From assembly GCA_018398805.1 (NCBI GenBank), contig JAGFBZ010002027.1, positions 445,501-509,500 on the forward strand: a DNA stretch of 64,000 nt. The letters run 5' to 3'. Source of the DNA: Hirundichthys speculiger (taxonomy: Eukaryota; Chordata; Actinopteri; Beloniformes; Exocoetidae). Position numbers and translations under genes: made by a program. The notes beneath the pieces are model-generated. The model was not told the origin of the DNA. It was given only the letters and a program-made list of their open reading frames with translations, and searched no databases. Position 1 is the first letter of the stretch. Every line of letters starts with the position of its first letter. Of this stretch, positions 10,840 through 21,615 are shown one piece after another.

Positions 10840-11870
10840 GTCCCTCAGACAGCACTGCATCTAGAACCATCATTCATCAATACTTAATATCACCACATGA
10901 ACAAACGATTGCTGCTAAAAACCTTTTGTGAGGCACAACAATGTGCAGCTACATTCACTGAAAAGAACGGAGGTCCAGAGGTGGCATCGGTACCTCTGAG
11001 GATGGACCAGCACACATTTGAAACACAGCCAGATGTGCCATGTGGTCAGATGAATCAATATTGTGGATCCATTGTGCTCCAGACCAGAAAGAGAGAAGGA
11101 CCATCTCGACTGTTATCTGCAGAGTCCTAAAGCCAGGCTCTGAGATGGTGTGGGGTTTGTTAGGAATCTTTTTTGAAAAGATTCTAACTGCGTGTTCTTT
11201 GCTGGAAAGGAGAGTCTCGGTCGATATTACAAGTACAACACAGATGTTTATTTTCAATAAACGTGATATCACAGCTCCCTGGTAGAGGCAGTCTCTTAAC
11301 ACGAGGAGAGAGTGAACGAAACAAAACAACAGCAATTTATACAGAAATGTGCATCACTAGTTGGGGAGGAGCCGCGGTTTAGACTTGGCTCTCCCATTGG
11401 CCGGTCCTGTTCCTCTTGTCCAAACCACTGCTGCTTTTCCCACAGTGCTATTCTGTTTACCTGGCCAAACAATGGAAGTTTCCAAACACGTGTTTCTAAC
11501 AGTTGGGCTAGTTGCTATATTCCCGATATAAAGTAAAGACAAAACATACACTAAGAATGATCTAAGACACTGTAATGTGGACATATGGTTCATTAAACAA
11601 AACAATATAATAAAAACAATGAGCAGCAATAAAACAGTATAATATAAACCAAGGGGTAATGTCATTTATGTTTCCAATACTAGAATATTAATAATACTAT
11701 TGATAACACTACTATTTCCAATATGTAACTAATGTATTTTTGTGTACAAATGTGCCCCTCTAGCTGCGCTGATTCTGGACCTACAAAATTAAGAAAATTC
11801 TGACCTAACAGGTTGCATCAGTGCCCTTGGCAAAGCTCGTTTACACTTTAGTGACGCTGGTGTGGACACC
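10840..11870 (+). pseudogene. Tc1/mariner transposase remnant split by a solo LTR
   Basis: The 10840-11157 part reads, with frameshifts, like the middle of a fish Tc1-type transposase: an MWSDES motif (first catalytic aspartate region) at about 11040, then a VICRVLKPGSEMVWG string. The frame is cut by an LTR at 11158 and resumes at 11815 as GCISALGKA. MVWGCISALG is a conserved run of this transposase family, so the two halves are one gene. Further stops and drift after 11870 make it dead. Related remnants are at 51441 and 43250 (minus). Confidence 0.8.
11158..11810 (-). mobile_element. Solo LTR (653 bp) inserted in a Tc1 remnant
   Basis: The block begins TGTTAGG and ends CCTAACA, the TG...CA inverted ends of an LTR, and is flanked by a 4-bp direct repeat GGTT (11154-11157, 11811-11814). 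On the minus strand it shows a TATA-like TGTATAAATTG and, further on, a polyadenylation signal AATAAA shortly before the 3' end. No primer-binding site or internal coding region adjoins it, so it is a solo LTR left by recombination. It could derive from an endogenous retrovirus or from a Gypsy-type element. A 4-bp duplication fits either. Confidence 0.85.
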
Positions 11871-13301
11871 AGGTCATCCAGGTCATCCAGGTCATGCTAA
11901 CTCTCAGATGGAAGTCTACAAACACAAGCCAGTATCTGCTTTTTGATCCACACCCACTGGGACACTGCTGAGTGCTGAGAACCTTCCTACGAAGACAGAG
12001 GAAAAAGAAAAGGACCACAAGCAGATCAGGATAACAATTCACACATGTTGATAACCAGTCTGGACCTTTGTCAAGTCAGCCAAGAAATATACTGGAAAAA
12101 AAATATTAAAGCACCAACAGAGAGGAAAGGAAAAATAAGAATCCATACGTGGCAGGAGGATCTTCTCCAGACATAACACTGACATTAAATCAGTCCACAC
12201 TTTTCCTGTTTTAGGTCAGTTAGGATTACCAGATTTTATTTCTGTTTGCTAAATTCCAGAATTACTATGCTTACTAAGCCTTTTGGGAAGCTCAGATGAT
12301 GATGTCATGGCTTTGGAAGCTTCTGACAGCTAACTGACAACAGCTGAGTTAATTGACAGCACACCTGTGGATGTATCTTAAGGTACACCTTAAACACTCT
12401 GCTTCCTTGGTGACGTGGGAAAATCAAAAGAAATCAGCCAAGATATCAGGAAGAGCGTTGTGGACCTTCAGTAGTCTGGTTTATTCTTAGGTACAATTTC
12501 CAGATGCCTGAAAGTGTCACATTTTAATATTCAAACAATTACACACTAGTGTGACACCATGTGAATGTCCAGGAAGGAGACGGTTCTGTGTTTCAGATAT
12601 GAATGTGTTTTGGTTGGAAATGTGTGGACCAACCCCAGAACAAAAGAGAAACACCTTGTTTGACTCTCTCTGACCAGCTGAAGCTGAAGCTGGTCAGAAA
12701 GAGTCATTATCCACAGAGAAACCAGTCCCGGACCAACATGGACCCAAAGACCACTCAGCCAGGAAGAAGACATGCAATAACAGCAAAAAAAAAGACAGAT
12801 TATAGTTTACAAATGAATACAGGGACAACGACCTTCATTTCTGGAGACATGTTCTGGTCTGATGAAACTAAAACTGAACTGTTTCACCATAATGACCATC
12901 GGTACATTTGGAGGAAAAAGGAGGACGTTTGCAGACCTGAGATCACCATCCAACTGGGAAGTACGGAGGTGGCAGCATCATGATGGGGGGGTGTTTTACT
13001 GCAGGAGGGACTGATGAACTTCACACACTAGATGGCATCACGAGGAAAGAACATTATGCATAAAATATGGAAGCAACATCTCAAGACATCAGAGGGCTGT
13101 ACTACGAAGCAAGTTCGACACAGCCAGGCTTTCTTTGGGTGAGCTGGCTTAACAAACCTGAAACTCGCCATCAGAGATAACTGGTACCACGACGGTGGTT
13201 ATCAACTATCTTTGTTAATCGTGGCTTTCTGCTTTCTGCTCTGTGCGCGTTCACATAAAAGGGGGCGTTTGACGCGTTATTTGAAGCCTATTCCAGATCA
13301 A

Positions 13302-13460
13302 ATGGATAGATGGCGGTCCGTATATTTCAGTCAGGAGGAGCAGGTTTTAATAATGCAGGGCTATGAGGATTTCAAAGAAATCTTTACGGCCAAAAGCAAC
13401 ACTGTAGGTGCCAATAAAGCCAGAGAGGAGTGCTGGCAAAAAATTGCAGATCGTAAATTC
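13302..13460 (+). CDS. Myb/SANT-like DNA-binding exon of a Harbinger-type element (partial)
   Basis: From ATG at 13302 the frame reads MDRWRSVYFSQEEQ, then GYEDFKEIFTAKSN, then REECWQKIADR. This matches the helical pattern of the Myb/SANT-like domain carried by the accessory protein of fish Harbinger elements. The spaced tryptophan and aromatic residues and ANKAREECWQKIAD are as in that family. The exon ends at a textbook donor GTAAGT (13461-13466). The upstream frame is open back to 13212, so the start is uncertain. In known Harbinger systems this protein recruits the transposase to DNA. The downstream exon was not found. Confidence 0.6.
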
Positions 13461-13661
13461 GTAAGTTATATTTATTTCACCACTTAATGCACTTTAATTA
13501 ATCTCCCTCCCTCTTTTAGAGCGCTTAAACTTTAAACTTAATGCAGCAGATTTAATCATTATGTAGGTCTGACTGTCCCATTATGAATGATAAATGAAAA
13601 TCACTTTAGCTTTTTGCTAAATCTATGTGAAATTAATTTAAGATTTAATATTATCTGTTAT

Positions 13662-13705
13662 ATACACTCACCGGCCACTTTAATAGGTACCCTATCACCC
13701 TGGGG
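13662..13705. mobile_element. Tc1-family terminal fragment
   Basis: The sequence CACTCACCGGCCACTTTAAT and following TAGGTACCC is the terminal inverted repeat of a widespread fish Tc1-like family. Only this one end is present, inside the Harbinger-like element. A transposase remnant of the same family is at 37886-39600. Confidence 0.7.
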
Positions 13706-14908
13706 AATCTTATGAATGAGTTATATTACAACATTTCACATGAAACTCCACGTCACACTGATTATCAATATAATGGACAATTAATTTATGTTACCTGCAA
13801 TTTTGTAAAACGCTTCTTTCATTTGAAGCGTGGGCAGATGGCCAGGGAATACTACAAACATATTCAGCAGTTCAGTAAGAGCAAGTAAAACCTTGTGAAT
13901 AGCGGTATACAGTATTCTGGCTCAGATTTTCTGCATCACCAACTGAATGCATGTAGGTTCTCGCTGCAAAGAAACGCAAAGAAACGCACACCGTTTGCGC
14001 TACTGTGAGCACACAGCTGCGTTTGTTGGCGCTGCCAATATATGGCTCTAGCAGATTACAAATGTAACGTATTCCCTCAGCTGGAAATCTCTAGCGTTCA
14101 TAGAGAATATGGTCATGGGAAGGCAGCGGATCAGTCCGGTCTCTGAATACTCTCTCCCTCCATAGATATTCTCGCACAATCCTGGTGCTCAGGTCAACGG
14201 GATTTCTCAAAAAAGGTGATGCCATCTCTGAAAGAGGTGGTAAGTGAAAGGGTGGTGCTTTTTATAGCCGATTTGAGCCTAAACTCTGCACATAACCTGC
14301 TCCGGACCAGGTTAAGCTTGCAGAGTAAATTACCATGGTAATCTAGCCAGGTTAAAAGAGAGCCACCTTTGTGGTACTGGAAATCCTGGTTTTAGACTCA
14401 ACATACCTCGCTAACCCTCTAATCTCGCTTCGTAGTACACCCATCAGGTATGAAGTTACAGCTTGGAAACAAACAGGTCTTTAAAATGGACAATGACTCC
14501 AAACATACCAGCAGATTAGCTACAAAGTGGTTTAAGGAAAACAAAGTTAATGTTGCCATCAGTGGCCATCACAAAGCAAGAGCTGAAAAGGAGTCTATGA
14601 GCAAGGCAGCCTCCAAAACCTGACCCAGTTTCACCAGTTCTGCCAGGAGGATGGACCACAATTCAGAAAACAAGTATGAGAAGCTTTTGGAACGGAATCC
14701 AAAACCTTTGACAACTAAGGCAATGTATGTAAGCTTCTGACTTTGAAGAAAGTAGGAAAAAAAATCTCTCATTGTTCTGGTAATAGAGATAATTTTGCTA
14801 ATTTTAACTGATATAAAACAGGAAGAGTTTAGTCTGATTTACTGTCAGACAGTGAGAACAAAAAGGTTTTTATACAGTCTATGTGAACTTCTAGTTTGAC
14901 TTTCACTG

Positions 14909-15238
14909 GACCCCTTCAAACCTGGCACCACCTCCAGACGAAAACTGGTTCACCTTCAGGACGAGACACCCAACAAGTCAGTGACTGGTGTTGTATGTAC
15001 ATCAGAGAAACTCAACTACCCCACAAATACATAAAGCAACACTGGAGATCAACTCATCAGGCCAAGACCCAGCGGGCCACCATTGTTGGGGACAATAATG
15101 GACACATTTTGGACAGAGAAGACAGATGGTTTGAAACGTGAGGAATAGAGGAGGATGATTTCACTTATCAACCACTCTAATGACCCACAGGAGTGACAGG
15201 AGGCTCAGGGATTTACAGCTTCTAAACTAGGCATTTGC
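14909..15238 (+). pseudogene. Penelope-like GIY-YIG endonuclease remnant (5' half)
   Basis: The open frame ending at about 15141 contains CCMYIRETQLPHKYIKQHWR, which resembles a GIY-YIG nuclease core (YIGET...R..QHR) with the key glycine changed to arginine. GHILDREDRWFE follows, a conserved run of the fish Penelope-type C-terminus. After a stop, the DNA continues in the same family style to 15238, where an hAT element interrupts it. The match resumes at 16171-16240 (GAAACTCCTCAC, GACGACTTCAAGAA). The function would have been target nicking during retrotransposition, now lost. Confidence 0.6.
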
Positions 15239-16170
15239 CGATTGTGCTAGTAAAAGTGGTATATTATGCTAGTGGCAGTGCTCACTTTTGGGCAAAATTA
15301 TGCTCGCTTTCAAAATCATGCTACTTTTTAAAAAAAATTATTCTGTGCACAAACTTCACAACTCACAAGACAAGTTTGAAAATGTATTTATTAACCCTGG
15401 CCTGACGTTCTGGGCCCGGTTGTTCAAAACGTGGGTAACTTTATCCGGTGGTTAGGCCTATACGTTGGATAAATCTGCTATCCAGCGGATAGTTATCCAG
15501 CGAACAAAAATAGGTTGCATAAAGCCTGGATAGTGGTCAATAACTATCCGCGGATAGCTTGCTAACCATCACGTGTAGCAGAGTGTGACACAGTTTGCGC
15601 AAGGTTTTGCACTCAAATGGCCTCCAGTTACCATGGTAAAGTATGCAAATTTCGAGTAAACAACGAACTGTGCGTGCGCTAGCAGCACGCGCTGGGTTTC
15701 AAAACAAATAAAAACAAAGCCCTGGATAACAAATTTAACATTGAATAATCTCGCTTGTTTCTGAACCACGCAGTCCAGCTGTTCTCACTTCCTTGTAAAC
15801 TATCTGAATGTAAGTTCACTGCACTTGACTCGTTTGGCGTGGCGGCCGCCATTTTGAAACGAGCACTGGGAGAAAGACTAAGGAGTCTGGGACCGAGACA
15901 GACTTCCGGTTCCGTTTCATCGAATTCCCATGGTATCTCAACACAACTAAAAAGCAATCGTGAAATAGGAGTGGAACCAACTGTTAATAGTAATCTATCG
16001 TTTTTAGTAGCTGAGATCTTCGTTTTCTTGAATTATTCTAAAATTGTGCTATTAAGACAAGAAAATATACGGATTATGCTAGCAGTGCTACTTTTGGAAA
16101 AAGGGCAAAAATTATGCTAAATTCCTCAGATTATGCCAAAATTTATGCTAGCACAATCGGCAAGAGCCTA
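15239..16170. mobile_element. hAT-like non-autonomous element with 8-bp target duplication
   Basis: The left end reads AGGCATTTGCCGATTGTGCT and the right end, on the other strand, AGGCTCTTGCCGATTGTGCT. Both flanks read TCTAAACT (15231-15238, 16171-16178), in fact identical for ten bases. Subterminal ATTATGCTA phrases recur at both ends, as is usual for transposase-binding sites in hAT elements. A 121-residue frame (15755-16120) has no transposase motif and is probably spurious. Confidence 0.88.
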
Positions 16171-16240
16171 TCTAAACTAGAAACTCCTCACAACCTTCTG
16201 GATGGAAGGGGGGACGACTTCAAGAACAAAGAAGTACTTT

Positions 16241-17129
16241 ACCTTGATTCTGACATTTATGGGTTTGTGATGGTACTATTGATGCAGAAAAGTTCAGCAA
16301 AGTAGAGCTGCCTTCAAGACTACATCTTTTCCAGGGACTTCCATTCATTTTTCAACAAAACAGTAAAGAAGAAGTGGTATTTTTCAGGCTGTTCCATCTT
16401 TTCTTTTCGATTCTTGGGTTATGCTGAAGTCAGGCCTGTTTGTGCATTCACAATAATGCAGAAGTCCCTATTAAACACATACACAATTTCCTGTGTGGAG
16501 ACGAAATGGCCAGACCCTGCCTTGTTGTTATTGTGCGATCACAGATAAAGGCTGTTTATTAAAAAGCCTTCAAGGGGAAGGCAGCTGTGGATCCCCCACA
16601 AAGACAGAGCAGACTACCATCCAGAAACACACACAGGATGCAACCAGATCTAAGTCCATACCGTTCACCCCTGCATTCCTTCACACCAGAACGCATGTGG
16701 ACGAACTGAATGTTTCTGAAGGATGAAGCTGCACTGATTAGATGGAATGTGATGAGACAGATTCAGGCTTTTCCACAGGAATGAAACGCTATGTTAAAGA
16801 AAAAGCCCTACAGAAACCAGGAATGTATGTACAGAGCGTTTGTGTCTGTGGTTTCTGATGCAACATCCTGGGAGTTTCCAAACGCAGTTACATAACAAGA
16901 ATATATCAGAATTAATGGGGACAAACTGGAAATCTGTCAAACTCCAGGTTAGCCTATAACAGGGGAGTTGAAATGTAGTTGAAAAATAGACATTTAAAAC
17001 TGTCAGATTTGAAGCAAATTGCCTGTAAATACCTCCATAACATGCATTAATAGTTATGATAATCCTGCACACAAGGACTGTTGGAGCCACTATTTAAGCC
17101 AAAAACTACAACCAGGTAAGATTTGATGA
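16241..17129. other. Unassigned non-coding DNA
   Basis: No gene or repeat recognised. Short frames at 16493-16726 (plus) and 16794-17090 (minus) show no motif. Confidence 0.4.
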
Positions 17130-17590
17130 TATTATTTGGCTATCTACTGAACACAGCATCAGTATGCGGTTCAAAGGTCAACTTGTTGAGAATGAAAGTG
17201 CCCAGATATTTGTATTTGACTAACAACCTCAACTGTCTGGTCCTGAAAAACAACAGTTGAGATGATTTTTCCTTAAAATCTACAATCATCTCCTCAGTTC
17301 TGGCCAGGTTGGTGTTTAAAAACAGGAACATGATCAGGACCATCACGGTTCACTGGGGACAGGAAAACTGACTCACCAGCTAACTTGATGTGATCTGCTG
17401 TGTGTTGGTTTCTGGAAAGCATTTGTCTCTGAAACAAATAAAAGTGGTGATAAAACACAGTCCTGGGGTGCTCCACTGGATGATAAAAGAACATTCGATA
17501 AAACACCGCTGACCTTAACGAGCTGCAACCTTTCAGTTACAACATAAAAGAACATGACAGTAAAAAAATAGAAGGCTGAATACAATTAAA
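17130..17590 (-). pseudogene. Non-LTR retrotransposon (Rex1/CR1-like) reverse transcriptase remnant
   Basis: On the minus strand, 17373-17585 contains SSGAPQDCVLSPLLF, the motif around the RT palm (usually TGAPQGC-L-SPLL). The 17140-17346 frame contains TEEMIVDF...KYKYLGTFI, the downstream thumb-region string of CR1/Rex1-type elements. The two are in different frames and the YADD box between them is lost, so this is a broken gene. Its strand and order agree. Confidence 0.7.
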
Positions 17591-17889
17591 AGCCAGAGGA
17601 AAACCTGGAACCAGTAGCTTTCATTTCACTTGTGTTTTTTTTATTATATACAGTGGTACCTCTACTTACGAAATAATTGGTTCTGTAAGTAGTTTCGTAA
17701 CCTGAAAATTTAGTAAGTAGAGACGCGTTTTCTAAGTAAATGCCCTAATCCGTTCCAAGCCCCCCAAAATTCGAACATAATTTTTTATACATTTTAAATA
17801 ATACAAGAAATGACATAAAAACCTGTAAGAAATACATGTTAGAACTAGAAAAGCACTTGGAGAGCGCAGGCCTCCACCGAGCACAACAA

Positions 17890-18127
17890 ATAAGGTGACG
17901 CTTGTCATATTAAGTTAAGATGACGGTAGGATATCACTTAACTGGTTTGTTTTAGTACTTCTTAATGTTTTTAAATCATGTCGTTAATATTTTACATTAA
18001 TTAAAAACATATTTTAAAAAGATATAGGATTTAAAACACATTTGTTTAATTTTAATGACCTCTCACGGCCCACCTGCAGTACCGCGACAGCCCACCAGGG
18101 GGCCGCGGCCCACACTGGGATTCACTG
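17890..18127 (-). mobile_element. hAT-type element end fragment
   Basis: On the minus strand the fragment begins CAGTGAATCCCAGTGTGGGC, an hAT terminal sequence, and continues with GGCCCCCTGGTGGGC. The other end is not visible. It lies between the two 148-bp direct repeats of the Tigger-like element. Confidence 0.55.
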
Positions 18128-18277
18128 CCCTAATCCGTTCCAAGCCCCCCAGAATTCGATTTTTTTAAAATAATTTATAAATAATACATGAAATGACATA
18201 AAAACCTGTAAGAAATACATGTTAGAACTAGAAAAGCACTCGGAGAGCGCAGACCTCCATCAAGCACAACAATTATC

Positions 18278-18448
18278 CAGGATTTTTTCCAGATCACACC
18301 CAAAATGAAATCAGTTCTTCCTTTTCACATTTCTGTCAACTCCTGAAAATTTCATCAAAATTCATCTGTAACTTTTTGAGTTATCTTAAACACAGACAAA
18401 CAGACAGATAAACGCCAGCAAAAACATAACCTCCTTGGCGGAGGTAAA
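18278..18448 (+). mobile_element. RTE-type LINE 3' tail
   Basis: The phrases AATTTCATCAAAATTCATCT, ACAGACAAACAGACAGATAA and the terminal ACCTCCTTGGCGGAGGTAA are the 3' untranslated end of a common fish RTE-type LINE. The last forms a small hairpin (ACCTCC...GGAGGT). The copy is 5'-truncated, as usual. Confidence 0.65.
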
Positions 18449-18766
18449 ATGTATTTGTTTACCTCGGTTGCTGGGTTACGCTCATACAGACAAGGGGCCC
18501 TCCTAGCCAATCGGATGCCAGGAAGATGCTAACGATAGCCAATGACAGAGCAGCTCGGACGCACTGCTTTCAAACCGAGATACAGAGCCGACAGCTATGT
18601 TTATGTTCAGTAAACTCTGGGAGCTGCGAGTAGCAGCGCTACTGTATTTTTGCCTTTCGTATCCTGAAATTTCTTTCGTAAAAAGAGGCAATATTTTCCC
18701 ATTGAGGCGTTTTGTAACCTGAAAATTTCGTATGTAGAGACGTTCGTAAGTAGAGGTACCACTGTA

Positions 18767-19927
18767 CTTTATATTTCAAGAAAACTGCAACACTTTACTG
18801 TCATGCATCTACCGTATCTGCTAACTGACACTCAACCAGCAGTTGTGTGACGAGTCCTAATTATATATCTGTACATGTACAGTAGTGTTTTTAGAAGTTA
18901 GGGTTTTTTACTCTTTAATTCTATTCTACAGAGCTTTTCCACACACACCAGTCCTTGTTTTGAAGTAGTCGTTCCAATGACGATACAACTGAAAATAGTA
19001 GCATCAGTATCGGTGAGTGTTTATATCTACACACCATCATAATTTTTATAAACAAAAAAACAAACAAGAAATTGTTGACAGAGAAGTTAAAACTCAAAAT
19101 GACACTGATTCTGGATCAATACTCAGTTTTGAAGGAAGATCATCCAGAATATGTTCATTTGATTCAACATTCATGGCTTTTTTGTTGTTCAGTTGAAAGA
19201 ATTCACTAAAATTGTTACTTACGAATAAATCATTGTCAAGAACGATGATTTTTTTATTTTATTTTATTTTTTGTGTGAGTTAGTGTGAATGCCAGCTGAT
19301 GACAAAACGACCAAAAGTTTATATGTCCTGTTATACCAGTTTGTAAAATTTCCATGAAAATTAAATTTGGTGGTAATTTAAAAAAAATGCAATTTTCAAC
19401 TCTGTGCAGCTTAAACTTCCATGAAAAGTTTCTGACAAGTTCTCAGAAACTGATCTTCCATTTTTCCTCGAAATATGTCACAAATTTGCAGGTGTTCAGT
19501 GGTTGAGGCGATGCTGCCTTCCTGCTTCACATACAGACACAGTCGTCTGGTCAATGAAGTGCACGCATCCTCCTTTTTAAAAAAAACCAAACAAACATTG
19601 AAACAAAATCTCCAAGATCTCCAAATCTCTAAATCTATCAAGGGAGTAACAGGGAGATGAGGAAAAAAATGCAAAAGAAAGAGATCAAATTTTAACCTGT
19701 GAGAAAGAAATGACAGTGAATAGATGAGAGGCTTATAGAGTCCCTTCCTGGTGCGCTTAGTCACTTATTAAACCTTCAGCAGACGTCTGAATGAGTAAGT
19801 CCGTGTCCTGATCTCAGCCCCCCATTCCTGATTCTCACGGTGATTAACATCATATTCCAGTCGTTTCAGTGTTTCAGAAGAATCTGGAACATCTCAAGGC
19901 TTTAATGCAGGAGAAATGCAAACACTG
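18767..19927. other. Unassigned AT-rich DNA
   Basis: I see no recognisable gene or repeat. The 117-residue minus-strand frame at 19411-19764 has no motif. Confidence 0.4.
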
Positions 19928-19931
19928 TTAA

Positions 19932-20950
19932 CACTAGAACCGCCAAGGGGGTCATTTTTACCTCCTAGTATTTTCAAATGCTTGTATTTCTGTTAAAATA
20001 AAACCCCTACATCTGTAAGTTCATGACTTTTCCTAAAATGGATTTATTACTCATTCAGTGAATTTTGGTGTGTGATGAAAAGAGAAATTAATATGACCAT
20101 TTATAACTGGAACCACCGAGGGGGGGGTCATTTTTACCTCCTAGTATTTTCAAATGCTTGTATTTCTGTTAAAATAAAACCCCTACATCTGTAAGTTCAT
20201 CACTTTTCCTAAAATGGATTTATTACTCATTCAGTGAATTTTGGTGTGTGATGAAAAGAGAAATTAATATGACCATTTATAACTGGAACCACCGAGGGGG
20301 GGGTCATTTTTACCCCCTCATATCAACGCTGTATACAGCTGTCACTTTTTGTGCAACGCCCCTCCCGCTACTCCCTGTTGCTTAGCAACGCTCAAACTTT
20401 ATGGCGGCATCGCACTTTGACAACTATTGTCATCACTAAATCTTTCAAACAAACAGCAATAAAGCTGGGACTGTGGACAGGGAGCGCCCAGTCCAACTCC
20501 ATAGGGGGGAGTTGGACTGGGCGCTCCCCCTCCACGAGGGGTAGCGCGCAGCGTTAATCCGTTTTTCCAGAATTATTAAAATGTCTGTTAACATCTGAAA
20601 TCTGTTGTTTTGTATTGTAAATAGTCTGTCATTTGCTGTTGTTTTCATGTTTGTGTTAACTTACAGCTCCTACAGTTTGTTGATGAACGTACTGATGTAT
20701 TTATTTGTGTGGCTGAGAGAGAGAGAGTGCGCAGCATTCGGCCACATAGAAAAAAGCTTGCAAAAATATACATTTTAAACACTTATTTTGACAAGTGTCC
20801 ATCATTATTATTTCAGAAATATTTAGGAATTAGCCACTTTACAACTTCTAGAAATGACATCTCAGCATCGCTGACGCTATTGCAACAATGGGGGACAAAA
20901 TAACCGCCCTCAGCCGTTCTAGGAAGTTTGGAATGTTGGCGGTTCTACTC
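19932..20950. mobile_element. piggyBac-like element with internal tandem repeats
   Basis: Flanked by TTAA (19928-19931, 20951-20954). The left end is CACTAGAACCGCC and the right end, on the other strand, GAGTAGAACCGCC. A block of about 175 bases beginning GAACCRCCRAGGGGG is present at 19937 and 20110, and its first part again at 20286, so the transposon end has been tandemly copied inward. No transposase frame. A perfect hairpin lies at 20480-20528. Confidence 0.8.
20480..20528. repeat. 21-bp perfect inverted repeat, 7-base loop
   Basis: Arm 20480-20500 (GGGAGCGCCCAGTCCAACTC plus C) is the exact reverse complement of 20508-20528. The similarity continues imperfectly outward for about seven more bases (GTGGACA against GTGGAGG). 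The arms are GC-rich and contain GGGCGC. It lies inside the piggyBac-like element. Confidence 0.92.
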
Positions 20951-20954
20951 TTAA

Positions 20955-21549
20955 TGTTGGTCCAAGCAAAATTAAACCTTCACCTCATTTCTACAGTGAC
21001 TAGGGTCAGTAAGAGCAGAGCACGTTGATCGGTGCAACCTGACATTCAGCTGAAAATAGTCAAGACAACGTATTTAATGTTAAATAGATAAAACATTATA
21101 TTTAATGTTTAGTGTTGTGCAGGCACAGTCTTCTGACGGTTGCAGATATTAGCTGTAAACTGAACAGGATCAGTTATCTGTGGTTGTTAAGACAGGTGTC
21201 CCGCTCTTTTCAAACATGGGTTAAAGACTTAAAGCATAGTTTATTACCAGTAGTCATCTCTTTGTTTTCTCCCCAAAAGCTTGTCTTGTAGGCCACTTGT
21301 TAGTTCCCTGCAGGTTGGGTCCACTACCCGAGCCCACATGTCACGGGCTGTATGACTGAAGATCCAAGTTGACTTCAGCTACTTTTCATTCCAGCTCTGG
21401 ATGTGATTGGTTAGTGGTCCACTTAGTCAACCTGGACGGGTTCTGAGTGATTCACGGTGAAACTTTTAGGCCTCCTAAAACCTTTGGCAGCGTCAACAAA
21501 CGATAACACAGTTCATACTGGCTGGAAAGAGCACACTGGTAAGTGAACA
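20955..21549. other. Unassigned non-coding DNA
   Basis: No coding or repeat signal recognised. Confidence 0.4.
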
Positions 21550-21615
21550 CCGTTGAATTCAATTCAATTTTGTTTGTATAGCATCTGTTGAAATAGAACT
21601 TTAATCTGGAGATCA
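21550..21615 (-). mobile_element. L2-type LINE 3' tail fragment
   Basis: The phrase GAATTCAATTCAATTTTGTTTGTATAG-like sequence is the reverse complement of the conserved 3' end of fish L2 elements, which finish in (GAATT)n. Only the last 60 or so bases are kept. Confidence 0.6.

Larger units (their letters stand above)
13093..14442 (+). mobile_element. Harbinger-like element carrying a Myb/SANT exon
   Basis: The ends read GGGCTGTACTACGAAGC inward (left, from 13095) and, on the other strand, GGGTGTACTACGAAGC (right, to 14442), a good inverted repeat. A 5-bp direct repeat ATCAG flanks it (13088-13092, 14443-14447). PIF/Harbinger elements usually duplicate three bases, so the superfamily rests mainly on the Myb/SANT-like exon inside. 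The element sits in a Tc1 transposase gene. No DDE nuclease frame is present, so it is internally deleted. Confidence 0.75.
12430..14745 (+). pseudogene. Sleeping Beauty-like Tc1 transposase pseudogene
   Basis: Starting near GKSKEISQDI (12418-12450, frame broken), the sequence follows a fish Tc1 transposase: paired-like DNA-binding region, a GRRR-like linker (about 12570), then a catalytic-domain stretch containing FWSDETKTELFHHNDHRYIW (12853-12912) with the first catalytic D. A GGS-type glycine stretch follows at about 12965. The gene is interrupted at 13092 and resumes at 14448 with a KMDNDSKHTS segment (second D) and an ESMSKAASKT-like C-terminus. Multiple stops and indels mean it cannot make enzyme. 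It would have acted in the nucleus on the element's own ends. Confidence 0.85.
12165..14908 (+). mobile_element. Sleeping Beauty/salmonid-like Tc1 element, interrupted
   Basis: The left part contains the TIR-region phrase TTTTAGGTCAGTTAGGATTA (about 12213) characteristic of this Tc1 lineage. The right part contains TATGTAAGCTTCTGACTTT (about 14727) and a terminal ATGTGAACTTCTAG (14881). Between them lies a decayed transposase gene. The element is cut in two by a Harbinger-like insertion at 13093-14442. The outer ends are worn, so the limits are approximate. Confidence 0.85.
17651..18764. mobile_element. pogo/Tigger-like element flanked by TA, copy 1 (rearranged)
   Basis: The left end CAGTGGTACCTCTACTTACG and the right end CGTAAGTAGAGGTACCACTG are inverted copies, each followed by TA (17649-17650, 18765-18766), as in Tc1/mariner-pogo elements. 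Inside, about 148 bases at 17741-17889 are repeated directly at 18126-18272. An hAT fragment lies between the repeats and a LINE tail after them. A cleaner relative is at 57398-58130. Confidence 0.85.

Noticed and set aside
15755..16120. 121-residue frame inside the hAT-like element as a transposase
   Set aside because: No hAT dimerisation or DDE motifs. The frame overlaps subterminal repeats.
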